From the NCBI GenBank assembly GCA_950295325.1, contig OX485808.1, positions 11,904,501 through 11,968,500 on the forward strand: a DNA stretch of 64,000 bases, read 5' to 3'. This stretch comes from Polytrichum commune (taxonomy: Eukaryota > Streptophyta > Polytrichopsida > Polytrichales > Polytrichaceae). Below the pieces are notes generated by a model. The model searched no databases, was not told the DNA's origin, and worked only from the letters and a program-made list of their open reading frames with translations. This document shows positions 46,007 through 57,414 of the stretch, piece by piece; position 1 is the stretch's first letter; each line of letters opens with the position of its first letter. The position numbers were made by a program, and so were the translations under genes.

Positions 46007-47049
46007 CACTACTAGAAAATCATGATCAGATCAACAAAATATCAACAGATCTTTGTTGATCCGGGCACTACAATGACCGATTTCACTGATTTTTGAATTT
46101 TTGTAAAAATCAACAGTTTGTTGTCTACATTTTTGTTGATCTGAATAGTACAATGACCAAATCAACAAAATTTTAGTAAATGTGGAATATTTTTGTAATA
46201 TTTTTGTAATATTCTAGAATATTTTTAATCTTTTGTAATTTATGGACTTGTAAGTATATGGGTGTGGAAATAATTACGAATTCAAAGGTGTGTAAATATT
46301 ATAAATATTATAATAGTTGATAGTTTATATTATTTATTTATTAATATATGTATATGTATATGAATTAATATAAATTAATATAAATATAAATATGTATATA
46401 AATATGTAACATATAATATATTTATATGTATATGTATTTATGTATTTATGTATTTATGTATGTATATGTATAATATGTATATATTAATATATGTATATAT
46501 TAATATTAATATAATTATAGTAAATATATACAGTATTTATTTATTATATATATATAGTATATATTTACTGTAAATATATATATCAAATAGGTAGTAAAGA
46601 GAAAATAATGGCCTTAGTCTAGAAAGGTTCAAAACACTCCATTTATATCATGTGTGATGTGATGACCTAGTGGATAAGGCACATGTGTGGGTGTCACTAG
46701 GTGCAAGGTTCGAACTTCGTGGCCGACACCTTTGGCCTTGGCCTTGCCACCTAGGTGAGTAGTAGGTAGTTTATTCTTGTAGGTGAGGTATAGGTTGAGG
46801 GTTATTTGGGAGGGGTTAGAAGTTGCAGACCTGCCAACCATTCATGTTTGATTTTTTAATGATATATGTATATATATAAATAAAATAAAATAAAAGTTTT
46901 TTTAAAAAATCTTTTTGTAACTAGATCAACAAAAAAAATCAACAAAATTGTGTTATATCATATCCAGGTCAACGCGTCCTAAGTAACAACCGCGACCAAC
47001 GCCTTTCTGTTGATTTTTTGTTGATCCGGACGCAGAATTTCTACTAGTG
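46007..47049. mobile_element. CACTA (En/Spm)-like non-autonomous element B, inserted in copia RT
   Basis: The element begins CACTACTAGAAAATCATGA and ends GCAGAATTTCTACTAGTG, and is 1043 bp long. ATA flanks it directly at 46004-46006 and 47050-47052, the 3-bp duplication expected of CACTA elements. Deleting the element and one ATA rejoins the copia frame exactly at DPCVYYSKD. About 127 bp of its right end matches the ends of element A, so the two belong to one family. Both ends carry ATCAACA motifs in both orientations. The interior is extremely AT-rich (46180-46570) and encodes no transposase. Confidence 0.88.
46650..46885 (+). mobile_element. tRNA-derived SINE-like insertion inside CACTA-like element B
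   Basis: A box TAGTGGATAAG (46668-46678) matches TRGYNNANNNG exactly. B box GGTTCGAACTT (46707-46717) matches except for its last two bases. The spacing of 39 bp is tRNA-like. A body of about 110 bp follows and the unit ends in a TAAAATAAAAT-type tail near 46880. Confidence 0.55.
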
Positions 47050-47052
47050 ATA

Positions 47053-47205
47053 TTACAGTAAGGATGTCACACATCCTGACAAAGTGGAAACGATCCTTGG
47101 GATATTTGTTGATGATGGTATTGTTTGTTCCACAAATGCAAAGAAGCTTGAGAATATTTTACAATATCTGGACAAAATTTTCAAGATTATAAGAGGCGAC
47201 ATGTT
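47053..47205 (+). pseudogene. Ty1/copia pol fragment, continuation of reverse transcriptase
   Basis: The frame resumes with YYSKDVTHPDKVETILGIF, then the catalytic box FVDDG (YVDD in active copia RT) and STNAKKLENILQYLDKIF. It then breaks off; RNase H and the 3' LTR are not found. Together with 45035-46006 it forms one interrupted RT. Confidence 0.82.
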
Positions 47206-47279
47206 ACATTACAAGATTACAAGACATGCGGATGTTTTGAACCGTTCTTGAGACATTCATATTCATTTGTTTAAGATTT

Positions 47280-50200
47280 ATGGGCGCCTCGTACAAGCAA
47301 CGAAAAAAACGTCTAAGAACGCGAAGGATATTGGCAGTACTGCCAATATCCCCCGATACGAAAAAATTCATGGCACTTGATCAGTATAAAAAATTTGTGA
47401 CTAAAACTATCGCAACGTGGTATTCATTTATCAAAGATTATGTCTTGGATTATTTGTATTATGTAAGTTTTTTCCATATTTTAATTTTTTTTATTCATAA
47501 AATTCTTACATGCTAAAATTTATATCATATCATTGTGGTTGTTAAATGATTCTTGTTATTTTTCAGCATGAGATTGCCGAGGCCGAAGATCTCAAACAAA
47601 CAAACAAACAAAAAAACAAAAAAACCATCTCACATCAAAGCTACAGTGGTCCTCTGAAGGTGTATCCGAGATTATGAATGCAACAATGAACGCTAAACGT
47701 GTCAAGTTGGATTTTAGTCTTGCAAACCATTTGCCTATTGCATATCCTTCTTTAGGTCTTGAATTCTTAGCTCAAGTTAAAAAAACATCATGACTTGTAT
47801 TGTAATGAGCCGTAAATGAATCAAGATTAACTTCAATGTCTCGTGACATCCAAAGTGGATTCTCAACAACAAAAAAATGAAGTGGTTGGAGCTCTAGAAT
47901 TTCAATCTTGCTTTTCAAATGGCTTTGAAATTCTTAAAAATGCCTCTCTTCGGTAAGGCTTTTGATACACAAAGCCACATTTTAGAGTCATGTATGTATA
48001 TGATTTTGATTTTTTTTTTTTAAATTTATAGTTGTGCTTATTTTTTTTCATTTCTAATCTTGTCTTTGTTTTTCAACAATTGGCTTGAATAAACTTCTAC
48101 GCTTTACGATTCCACAATTTTCAAGTTGAACATTGTTATCAATATGGACCTAAATGAAAGTGATTTTTTGCCAACTTTTGCTGATTATATTGAGTCTTGG
48201 AGGGTGATGTGTTGGAAAATGATTTTTTTTCACATGTTCAAATCAACTGATGGCATTATGAAAAACATGACCTTTGAAAAATAACCTATTGATTTTCAAG
48301 CCATGAGACAGGTTGTTACATGTACTCCCATATATATATATATATATATATATATTTATTTATTTATTTTCAACTTTTTATTTTGATTTTGTTTTCACAA
48401 ATATTCTAAGCGCGTCTTGCTTCTTCCTAATGTTTTGAACAAGCTACCACCTTTCTCTGATAGTTTGAAGGATGTTCAGTCAGAGAGTTCCATGTTCACT
48501 CCTGAAATATGTAGACAATGAAATAAGGTTCATTGGTATGAATGTAGATGGTATCTAGACCGTCCGCCTAATAAAGCTTCACATTTTGAATTATAATTGC
48601 GTGACTGTCTTAAACTTACGTTTGTTCCCTCCATCTTGGACCTCGATCCACCATATACAAAACCCACAAGAGGAAAGAGGGAAAAAAATACTCAAGTCTC
48701 GACACACTTTGACGAAAATGACATTCTGAGTGGTGAACCTTCTGCCAAGAAGTGCAAGGTGCTTCAACCTGCTACTTCATTTTATACTCCATTTTGTGTT
48801 GGAGCGTTCTCCTCTATCGTAATCAAGACTAAAGTTCCTAAACTTACGCCATGTAATTCTAATCATAACTCATTCGAGCTCATTTTGAATGACTCATTTT
48901 AAAAAAAATTTAATGTTGAAGAGCAAACCAAGACTTAGCCTCAATCTTTTCACGACATCAATACATTTCTCACAAAGGTGTTTTTTTTGTCCATTTTTTC
49001 AAGTCATATATTAATCTTTTTTCTTCTTTTAGTTATTCAACAGTCCTTTCACCTAATATAGCTTGTATTTTTGTTGCTTAGGTTGGTACAAATCGCAAAG
49101 TCTACTTTCAAAGAGTTTAAAAAGCAACACTGGCTGTTGATTTGGTTATAATGAATATCCCAGTGGGGTTTCCTATGCTTGGACTTTCAATACCTTCTTT
49201 TTCTATACCCCCTTGGAATGCAAAATCCGATAAATTTCTTCTTGTTTTATTTTTATTTTGCATGCAATATTTTCATGACAATGGTGTTTTATTGGTATTT
49301 TATCCTGATCATGCGAAATGGACAAAAAAATTGTCTTCTTATTTCTTCAATTACAACTCAAGATTGGCCATGAACCTTGGACTTGTGTGAATCCACTTCG
49401 TTTGGCCAATCCTCATAATTCCAACAAAATAGTATGTCTCCCAATTTTTTTCCACGTTTTCTTCATTTTTATAAGTACTTTTGATTTGTTACATTATATT
49501 ATCATTGGTTTCTCATTTTATTTTACTTTCATTGCTTTTGCAAACAATCAAACTCACGACACTCTTTCTTGTTCGTTATTTTCATAATACTTCCGGATTG
49601 AAATATCTGCTTTTGTCTTTTCAAATGAATATTGATAAAGATTTTTCAGACAATGATATGAATTTTGATGACGATGTGTTATACAACTTCACAAATGCCT
49701 CTCAACTTATGAGAGATGATGGTGTTACACCTTGGAGGGGTTCACGAGAAAAACATCCATTGTTCTTTCAAGTTTTGATCGATGCTTTTACAAAACCCAA
49801 AGGCATTGTTGCGGACTTCATTGCATCAACATGTGTAAATTCATTTATTTTTTCTTTAATGTTATTTTTTTCATATACTCGCAATATCAATTATTATGTG
49901 TCATTGATTGTTCTCTGAAGTCATAATTGTATTTTATTATGTCTTTCATAAGACCCTCCATATATGCTTGCCACACTTTGAAGCGTCACCTCTTGGCATT
50001 GGAAGGCGACAAAGATGTTTTTGATTTCATCTTGAAGCCTTTGATTATGCAATCCCTTTTACCTATCGACAAAGACATCAATTATGAAGACTCGGATGAT
50101 TCTTCAATTGTTGATCGCAAGGCCGTCAATATATTTTGTGAGTATGTTTGTTTGTTTTCTTTCTTAAATGCTTTATATGGTTGGTTTTTCTTTTTTTGCA

Positions 50201-50405
50201 ACATATTGCATATCTATTTCCCTAAAATCATATGAAGTAAATAATAATTATTAATATATTTATGTGGTGATCTTCTAGCAATGTGGTACCACAATGTCGT
50301 CGACGTTGGCGACCATTTTTTGCAGATGCAAGATTTTTATCAAGTCCATCTCCCCCTCAAGGCCTCCCTATCTATGTTGAGAGTATGCTCAACCTTCCCC
50401 TTTAG
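47280..50405 (+). pseudogene. Decayed multi-exon gene with C-terminal class-beta DNA methyltransferase-like domain
   Basis: About eight exons can be traced. E1 47280-47462 (MGASYKQRKKRLRTRRILAV), donor GTAAGT. E2 47567-47952 (NATMNAKRVKLDFSLANHLP; KNEVVGALEFQSCFSNGF), donor GTAAGG. E3 about 48080-48312 (MDLNESDFLPTFADYIESWR). E4 about 48395-48980 (basic, KCK). E5 about 49083-49431 (VIMNIPVGFPMLGL; YFHDNGVLLVFYPDHAKW; VNPLRLANP). E6 about 49610-49832 (WRGSREKHPLFFQVLID; GIVADFIAST). E7 about 49953-50137 (YACHTLKRHLLALEGDKDVF), donor GTGAGT. E8 about 50285-50405 (CRRRWRPFFADARFL), stop TAG. IPVG stands where D/N/S-PPY is expected, followed by a motif X-like EKHP and a motif I-like DFIAST, giving the class-beta order. 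These enzymes methylate adenine or cytosine amino groups. About nine stops and at least three frameshifts, one in a (CAAA)n run, disable it. Confidence 0.6.
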
Positions 50406-50999
50406 TGCCTAGATACACTAAATATATTATGATCGGCGGGTTTTGGATTTCATAGATTTAGAGGCCAATTCATGTTCATGATCCATCACAACAAGTTCTA
50501 ATGATAGTTAGTTCTTTGATGGCACTTGTTTAAGTACCTTAACTGAGGCTTTTATTATTTTATCATTTTTTAATATACTTTCATTTATATCTTGGAGTTA
50601 CACATGTTTTCTATCCACTTTTATCTTCCTTGCATTTTCTATGTTTGTATTATATTATTGACTTATTGCAATATTAAGTATATCTTGTAATATGTCATAT
50701 TTCATTTTTTAAGTTGGTCTTACTATGAATGTTAATGATAATTATTATTATCATGTCATAAGGGATGCACTACAATTATTAAAATTTCTATATGATACAT
50801 ATATATGGTGATTATCGTTTTCACTTCTCAATGTTCATTTCTCACTACTCATAATCTAGAATTTTGTTGTTTATTCTCCCCACCCTTCTTATTTTTTAAC
50901 CCTACAACTGTGCCAAAATACCATGGTTATACGATACCAGTGGGCTTATTACCAAATATTTTCCTTCCTCACCGCTCATGTGTTACTGTTCACCGCTCA

Positions 51000-51170
51000 T
51001 CACTCACCACTCACAAGATAGCACTCCCATATTGCAAGCATCTTTATTATGTGTTTAGATTTTTGTGCAAGGTGGATTATAATAGTGACAAGTTCATTCA
51101 CGCTCTAACGTACTCCTATAATGAGGTCATGCGGCTACTTGAACTTGCAGGTATGGTAGACTGTGAGTAA
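51000..51170 (+). other. Coding-like 3' exon fragment, unassigned
   Basis: The frame reads KIALPYCKHLYYVFRFLCKV and YSYNEVMRLLELAGMVDCE, then TAA. It looks conserved in character but matches no domain I know. It lies about 600 bp after the methyltransferase-like pseudogene and could be another relic of the same unit. Confidence 0.25.
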
Positions 51171-51459
51171 TATTGCAAGGGTTGTATTCAACCGCGTGTT
51201 TGACAATTTCAATGACATGTATTAGTGTGGATTGTTATAATAAAAAACAACAATGAATTGATAGTTTTTGAGTTATCCATGGTTATAGGCTCCTTTTATT
51301 TATTTTTCTTTGCAAAATGCACATATGTTTTAAATGTTTTAAATGTTTGATGTTATCACCTTGGCACCAAAACACTAAATTCACATCTTTCAAAATTTTA
51401 GAGAATAAAATCCACATTAAATTCAACCTTTCTTTTAGAAATCTTAGGTCCAAAACCTT

Positions 51460-51830
51460 CAAATCTAGGGTCTCAGATATGAGACACAAATTTGTCATTT
51501 TGGGATATCTCCTAGAACTTTGGGAAGCTTTACTAAGGTCATTTGGAGCCCACTTGACCAAATTTAGTTCAATTTTAGTGTCTCGGATCTATGACACAAA
51601 TTTTTCATTTTTAGGATTTCTTGTAGAAACTTGGAAAATGCTACTAGAGTCATTTGGAGCCCTCTCGACCACATTTATTTCAAAAAAAAATTATTGGAAG
51701 AAATGGAAAAATCTTGGAATTTAGTATCTCTGATTTGAGACACTAAATTTTCAAATTTCGGGGATTTTTTTCTTTCTAGAACCCTAGAAAATGTTGTCAA
51801 GGTTCTTTGGAGACATTTTGATTTAAAAAA
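51460..51830. repeat. Three degenerate tandem units, 110-145 bp
   Basis: Each unit has TCTC(G/A)GATxTxxGACAC(A/T)AA, TTTGTCATTTTGGG-like, TAGAACT(T)TGG and TCATTTGGAGCC-like blocks, near 51475, 51585 and 51730. Confidence 0.5.
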
Positions 51831-51899
51831 TATAACATCGTGAACAATCTTAAGAATGCCAAAAAAATATAAGATTTGTAGTGTCGGTATCAAAACATA

Positions 51900-54800
51900 A
51901 TATTCTCATTTTTTAGTAAGTATCAAATGCTCAAGGTTGTTTTATTGGGACTTTCAATTGATTCTTTGGACACCTCTTGAATGAATTATAAATATTGAAA
52001 AATAATGAAATTTCTCCAAGCTATTCAACAATATTCCTCACAATCACAATGAGGTATACTGCCCCTAACCACTCTCATACCTAACCCTAACTCAACAACA
52101 TATCCAAATCATCTTGGTGGTCCCACACCGAACTCCAAAAAAAACCCACCTATTACAACCACAACCTACATAAGTCTCCACCAAGATTAGCAACACTAGC
52201 CCAAACACAACAAGAAAATCCCACATCTAAAAAAAAAACAATCATAACAACTACATAAACAAAAAACAAAAAAAATAAATTGATACAAACAAAACCAACC
52301 CCACAACCTTCCACACTAGCCTCCTCACACTTTACTTAAAAAAAAACACCTCACACCTTGCTAAGATGCCATCCTCAATCACACACCTCATAACACAACA
52401 AGACATACTCCAAAATTAACAAAAAACCAAACAAAAAATAACAAATCAACGTGAATACAACACACACACAACCTTAATCCCGACAATGCACCAAAACCGC
52501 CAAGCTGCTGATATGAATTGCCACTCTTTCCACCCACATACCATGTCGCAACCCTCGCTAGCTCCCCTTAACTAACTTGGTCCATTTTTTCAATTCTAGC
52601 AAGGGTCACGTGCGCTAACCCTTCGCATTCCGCCATGCTAATAGTTAGCTCCCCATACCGCAGACCTCTTGGTTCATAGGAGGGGGACCAACCCTCCTAC
52701 ACTTGCATTCGAGACTCACCGCTTAATCGGTAACCAATTATAAGATGTGGACTTCCATCCATAGAAGTCCAATCTTTAGTTGGTCATCGTGTTGTCGGAA
52801 CAACACTTTAACAACCCTATCACGGTATGCAGTGTCGGTGGCCGCACCTTATCTGTGGGATTTCATTCATTTAGATTTGGATGAATGAATCTTAGAAGTT
52901 GGAGAGATGCTCCTAAGTGAGGAGCTTCTTCTTGGCTTGGCATTCTTACCAAGTCAAGCCTTGTGAGTGAGTGTGTGGAGAGAGCTTGTGTAAGGTGTAA
53001 ATTGCATGTTTTTGCAATAAATCTTGAGTTCTTATTCCCTTACTTACACTCTTCAGGCTGCTCATCTATTTGTCAACTTCCTAAAAAATTGAACATTGGT
53101 GAATGTTAAAATATACTAGAAGGTGAAGACAACAAATTAGGACCATACAACATTTTCGAAATGAACGATTGTTTAATCCTAAAAAAATGGAATTCTTGCA
53201 TCTTTTATCCATTGCAAATTATGTAACCACTCCCCTTGTGATTCTATACGTGATTTTTCATCTACAATGTATCCCTCCATTTTTGCAAAAAAAAAACTAA
53301 GACTACTACACAATGCCACAATATGTTGACAAGAAAAATGAGAGCATATTGTATACAACAACCTTATATACAAACAAGTAACATGTACTGTTTTATTGTT
53401 TATTGTAATAAGCATTTTTAATTATTTTAATGTGTTTTTATTGTTTTTTAACATTCTAATGGTTTCTTTTTATTTAACGTTCTACTATTTTCATTTAACT
53501 TCTTTTATTTCCAAAAATTATCTTATTTTTTATTATTTTAAAATAACGTAACATTTTCCTATGTTTTGGGATTTAGACATTGTACTGGTTTTTTGAATTA
53601 CACCGTTATATTGGTTTTTTTGAATTCTAACGTTTTTATGTACTGAAGGGCAACTGCCATATCATGCACAACCCCCAGAAAAAACTTCATTAAAATTTTA
53701 TTAAAACAATATTTCTCTGCCATAGGCCCTTGCCTTTTCCTACTAGACCACCTCTCTTGTCTCTCTCAATGCAAAACCCGTTGGACCATGTCAGTGCATT
53801 TATTAGACTTAAAAAATATATTTTGGGGACCTCGACCTCCATGGTCCCTCTGCCAATTTTTCTCTAGTGTAAACCGAAGTTGTGCCGAGACGAGTTCAGC
53901 AACCAATCAACACTCTTACCTCGCCCTGGGACAACTTCATGGTCCATAGTGTAAACCGGCCCTTAGTCAATGGTGTTTGGGTCAATGTTTCCTTGAGTGT
54001 CTCAATGAAGGACGGGGTCAAATTGTAGTGTCCGCCAAGTGTGAAGAAAGCCAAAACCAACCTCAAGTAACATCAAACTTGGGAAAATGTTGCCCATGCG
54101 CAAGCCATTGCAAGCATGGAGATGGTCAAGGCCACAAGGCTCATGGCTCAGATCTTCCAAAACACAATTACTCATAATTTTTTTGGGATTAATTTGCATG
54201 TATTGGTGGACCCTATAGCCAAGGATTACTACAACATGCGCCGAGGGGAAGAGCTTCAAAAGTTGAAAGAAGGTTTTGGTGAGGATGAAAACAACATCCA
54301 CAGGTTCAACCAAGAGTTGAACATCACTCCAACTAACTTGGCTACACATTTAAAATTGGTGTTTGACATGAATGGGTTTTACAGCCAATGAACACAATTT
54401 TGGCATATTCGTTTAGGATGCAAGAGGTTTTTGAGACTAAGGATTCATTTTTTTGGTTGTGGCGAAGTTGCAAACCACCCCTGGATTGTGCTCAAAAAAG
54501 TTTACACCTCCAATTTGGATGCCATCATTTATTATTTTGATTTTGCGCATTAGCTTGTGTGCTTCAATTTATGTCGCATTGGCTTGTTTGATTGCTTCAG
54601 TTTCTTCCTTGCATGACTTGTAGGTTTTGGTCTCGATGTTGTCTCTAATATGGGCTCTATGGTGTGCAAGTTGCTCAACCCCTAAACCAACCACTCAAAT
54701 CACAAACTAACATGACCAAATTGCAAACAAGGAGGCCCAAATTATATACTAGGAGGCCCGAATGACATGCTAGGAGGACCAAATTACATACTAGGAGCCT

Positions 54801-55180
54801 TAATTTCATGCTAGGATGCCCTAAATGCATACCAAAAGATCCAAATTACATTTTGGAAACCCACTTTGTTTGCCGAAAAGCCAAAATATGAATTTCAAAT
54901 GGAAGTACTATGAAATTACATAGTCAATGCTCAAAACTACTAGAAATTATCTAAAATATTAATAAAACCCTCATAATCGTCTAACCCGTACTTAGACAAA
55001 TCTCTAATTTTAATCAAAATTCCTTTGTTCTTTCTTTTCTTTATCACAAGTGCGCGATGAGGTCCCCCCTCAAATTGTAAAACATGTCAGTGTTTTCAAT
55101 TTCATTGGTTCCACAAACGAATTTCACAATAGGTCATTCCTTGCTCATTGTTTGAACCTCGTCATGATTGGATGATACCT
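51900..55180. other. AT-rich spacer with transposon-like debris
   Basis: A C/A-rich stretch (52050-52520) lacks open frames. 52780-53090 has a polyadenylation-like TGCAATAAATCTTGAG context that could be a solo LTR, but no ends are visible. A 91-codon frame at 54116-54391 (MEMVKATRLMAQIFQNT) is coding-like but unassigned; the reads near 53885-53975 end GTAAACCGGCCC-TTA, resembling one terminus of a PIF element. Confidence 0.35.
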
Positions 55181-55184
55181 CTAC

Positions 55185-56297
55185 ATTGTACCCATGCCCG
55201 TCCTCAATTATGAGGTTATGCATGTTTATGCATGCTTTCATAAAGCCATCAAGGTCGAGCCGGGCTTTGTAGTATCACCCAGCGTCATTGAAGAACTACA
55301 AATGCCCTTTCAACATCCTTTCTCACGTTCTCTTGTTCTTGTGCGCAATAAGCTCGTTTTTTTAATATATATTGAGGTTGATGTATTTTTTGGACAAAGC
55401 AATTCCAATTATGATAAATTTCATCGGGAAAGATGTAGTAGCATGAGTAAATAGTTCCATTAGCCTAGAATAACACACCCTCACCCTTACCACTAACCAA
55501 ATTGCTTATAAGAGGAGAATGGTCATTGTTAGACCTACAACTCCAAAATATGTGTGCCATATCCAACGGGAGTAATCAACAACGACCGCTAGCACTATAG
55601 GTATTTTACCTTTCTTATTTACAAATTGACATGCCCAACTAGATGGACAAATCTTTAATCACCGGTGCATGCAATTTACACTAGTGAACATGGCCGGCCA
55701 CCCCCTATCTTCATTTATGTTCATTTGGTTTAGGATCGATATCGTTTCATGTAGGTTGTCATAAGTATTCTCCTCATAAGTTTCTCGAATAACACGCACC
55801 CACCTATTCATACACTCATTGGCAATTGATGCACTTAAACAACAATAATCATCTACAAAATCACCTAACGCACCATAAGCTATGAGTCTAATGGCCGTTG
55901 TGCACTTTAAATAACTTGAAATACTTAAGGTGTTCATGTACTCATAACATTGGGTGAAATACACATCATGGTTAATAACATCATTCATCAATCTAAGAAA
56001 TAAGGAACGCTGCATGCGAAAGTGTTGTCACAACGTTCGATGTGATATCTATGAGACTCATTAAAGTAGTCCTCCCTAAAAGACTTATGTCCAATCTCTC
56101 TATCTCTATCTATATTCCTTGTTTTACCACTACACGATCCACCATGGCGGGAGTGTGTACCATCCTCATAAAGTTCTCAAACTAACTCAGTCAAATCATC
56201 AACCATTTGTTGGGTAAATTGGTCTTCATTGGAGTCATTTTGTAGACCGTCATTGAGAGAGTTAGCATAGCCTTGAGTCTATAACCTTGAGCCATAA
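55185..56297 (-). pseudogene. PIF/Harbinger transposase (HARBI1-like nuclease), decayed
   Basis: On the minus strand the frame starts near 56297 (MAQGYRLKAM) and reads GHKSFREDYFNESHRY. An uninterrupted stretch follows at 56015-55659: RSLFLRLMNDVINHDVYF, SSYLKCTTAIRLIAYGALGD and RGWPAMFTSVNCMH, the latter corresponding to the conserved GFPGMLGSIDCMHW with Asn for the catalytic Asp. Frameshifted downstream pieces read WIWHTYFGVVGLTM, CFVQKIHQPQYILKKRAYC, NVRKDVERAFVVLQ and KACINMHNLIIED. This order matches plant PIF/Harbinger DDE nucleases, which cut at TWA sites with a separate Myb-like partner. Several stops and frameshifts and the lost Asp make it inactive. No Myb-like gene is visible beside it. 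Confidence 0.85.
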
Positions 56298-56884
56298 GTG
56301 TAAGTCAGAGGAAGAGGAAGGGAGTGAGAGGAAAGAAACCAATGAGGTATATGTAGCACCTTCAAAATATCCTTTCAAAATGGATTGTATGATAGTACGC
56401 AATTAAGGTGCACATAAACATCCATTGTGGTTTCCTAAATAATTATTCAAACTTTTCTTCTCATGTTATGCCACCCTTTTAATTGAATCGGGGGAAGTTG
56501 ACAAATGTTAGGTTAGATGCCTTTAGATATGTAGAAATGTTTCACAACATCTTGGCTAGGCAATATATTCAACTTTGCCCATTTTATGAGCTAAAATGGA
56601 TGGTAATTTACGCGTGGCAACTCATGAGAGCCGAGTTGACACACTAATTGGACCTCGGTGGTAGGTGACTGTGTCACATATGTGGAAAGGACCCACATCA
56701 CACCCCCTCAGCCCCTGCATCCGAAATTACCAAGGCTGACATCACACAATTTTTAACAATTGGTTTTTTCATATATATATATAAAGAATCCAATCATTTG
56801 AGGTCCAACAAAATACGGTTTTATTATAGATGAGTTGAGATTATAGGGCAGAGGGCCCAATGTTTACCAATGGTGGTGTTGACT

Positions 56885-57005
56885 GCCAAGTGTTGAGTGC
56901 TGAAATAAAACCATGGTTTTATTTGCATGAATCCAGTTCTTTTGCATTAAAACCAAATACCCAATGCATCGGCCGCAAAAAAGTTGGGTTTTTTCCACCC
57001 TTGGG
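56885..57005 (-). repeat. Reverse copy of the 13500-13700 repeat
   Basis: ATAAAACCATGGTTTTAT, GCATTAAAACCAAATACCC, AATGCATCGGC and GTTGGGTTTTTTCCACCC are the reverse complement of blocks at 13510-13615. Confidence 0.55.
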
Positions 57006-57189
57006 AATTACGTTGTCAAATGGGCCCACATTGTACAAGCCCCGCATGCATTGAACAATTATGTAGCATGCATGTGTGAACTTTGGCATTGCAAATGGTC
57101 TCCTTAAACATTCCATTACCGATCACTTTGAGTTGGTGCTTGAAGTATAACGTGTAGCGATGGACTTGCATCTATAACATAAACAATAT

Positions 57190-57414
57190 ACACTCCGTCA
57201 AATAAGAAGACAAATGAGCAAAGTGTTCTCCAAGTATCAAGGAAGAAGCGACATTCAAGGCCCAACGCTCACGTGGCTGCTTGCGAAGTGCCAACAACTA
57301 GCACGGATTCTTCCATCTCGTACGCTTTGATTCTCCAAGCAGGCAAGCTCATGGGCGGCTCACACATTGATCCCTTCGTGGATTCTCTCTTACCTGGAAC
57401 CGCCATGAAACAGG
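57190..57414 (+). other. Possible 5' leader exon upstream of the PILS gene
   Basis: A GC-richer stretch, free of repeats, ends in a strong donor, CAGG|GTAAGT, at 57415. A pyrimidine-rich acceptor (TTTTTTCTTACCAG) lies at 57734, and the PILS ATG is at 58147 on the same strand. One frame is open throughout (ending LLPGTAMKQ) but has no convincing start. It could be untranslated leader or an unrelated exon. Confidence 0.3.

Noticed and set aside
46668-46717. tRNA gene
   Set aside because: A and B boxes are present, but the acceptor and anticodon stems do not form and the terminal B-box bases are changed; a tRNA-derived SINE fits better.
52780-53090. Solo LTR of a retrotransposon
   Set aside because: A polyadenylation-like context is present, but I could not find TG...CA ends, a target duplication or a second copy.
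54116-54391. 91-codon plus-strand frame upstream of the PIF pseudogene
   Set aside because: It looks coding but has no recognisable domain and is on the opposite strand; it is not the Myb-like partner expected for PIF/Harbinger as far as I can see.
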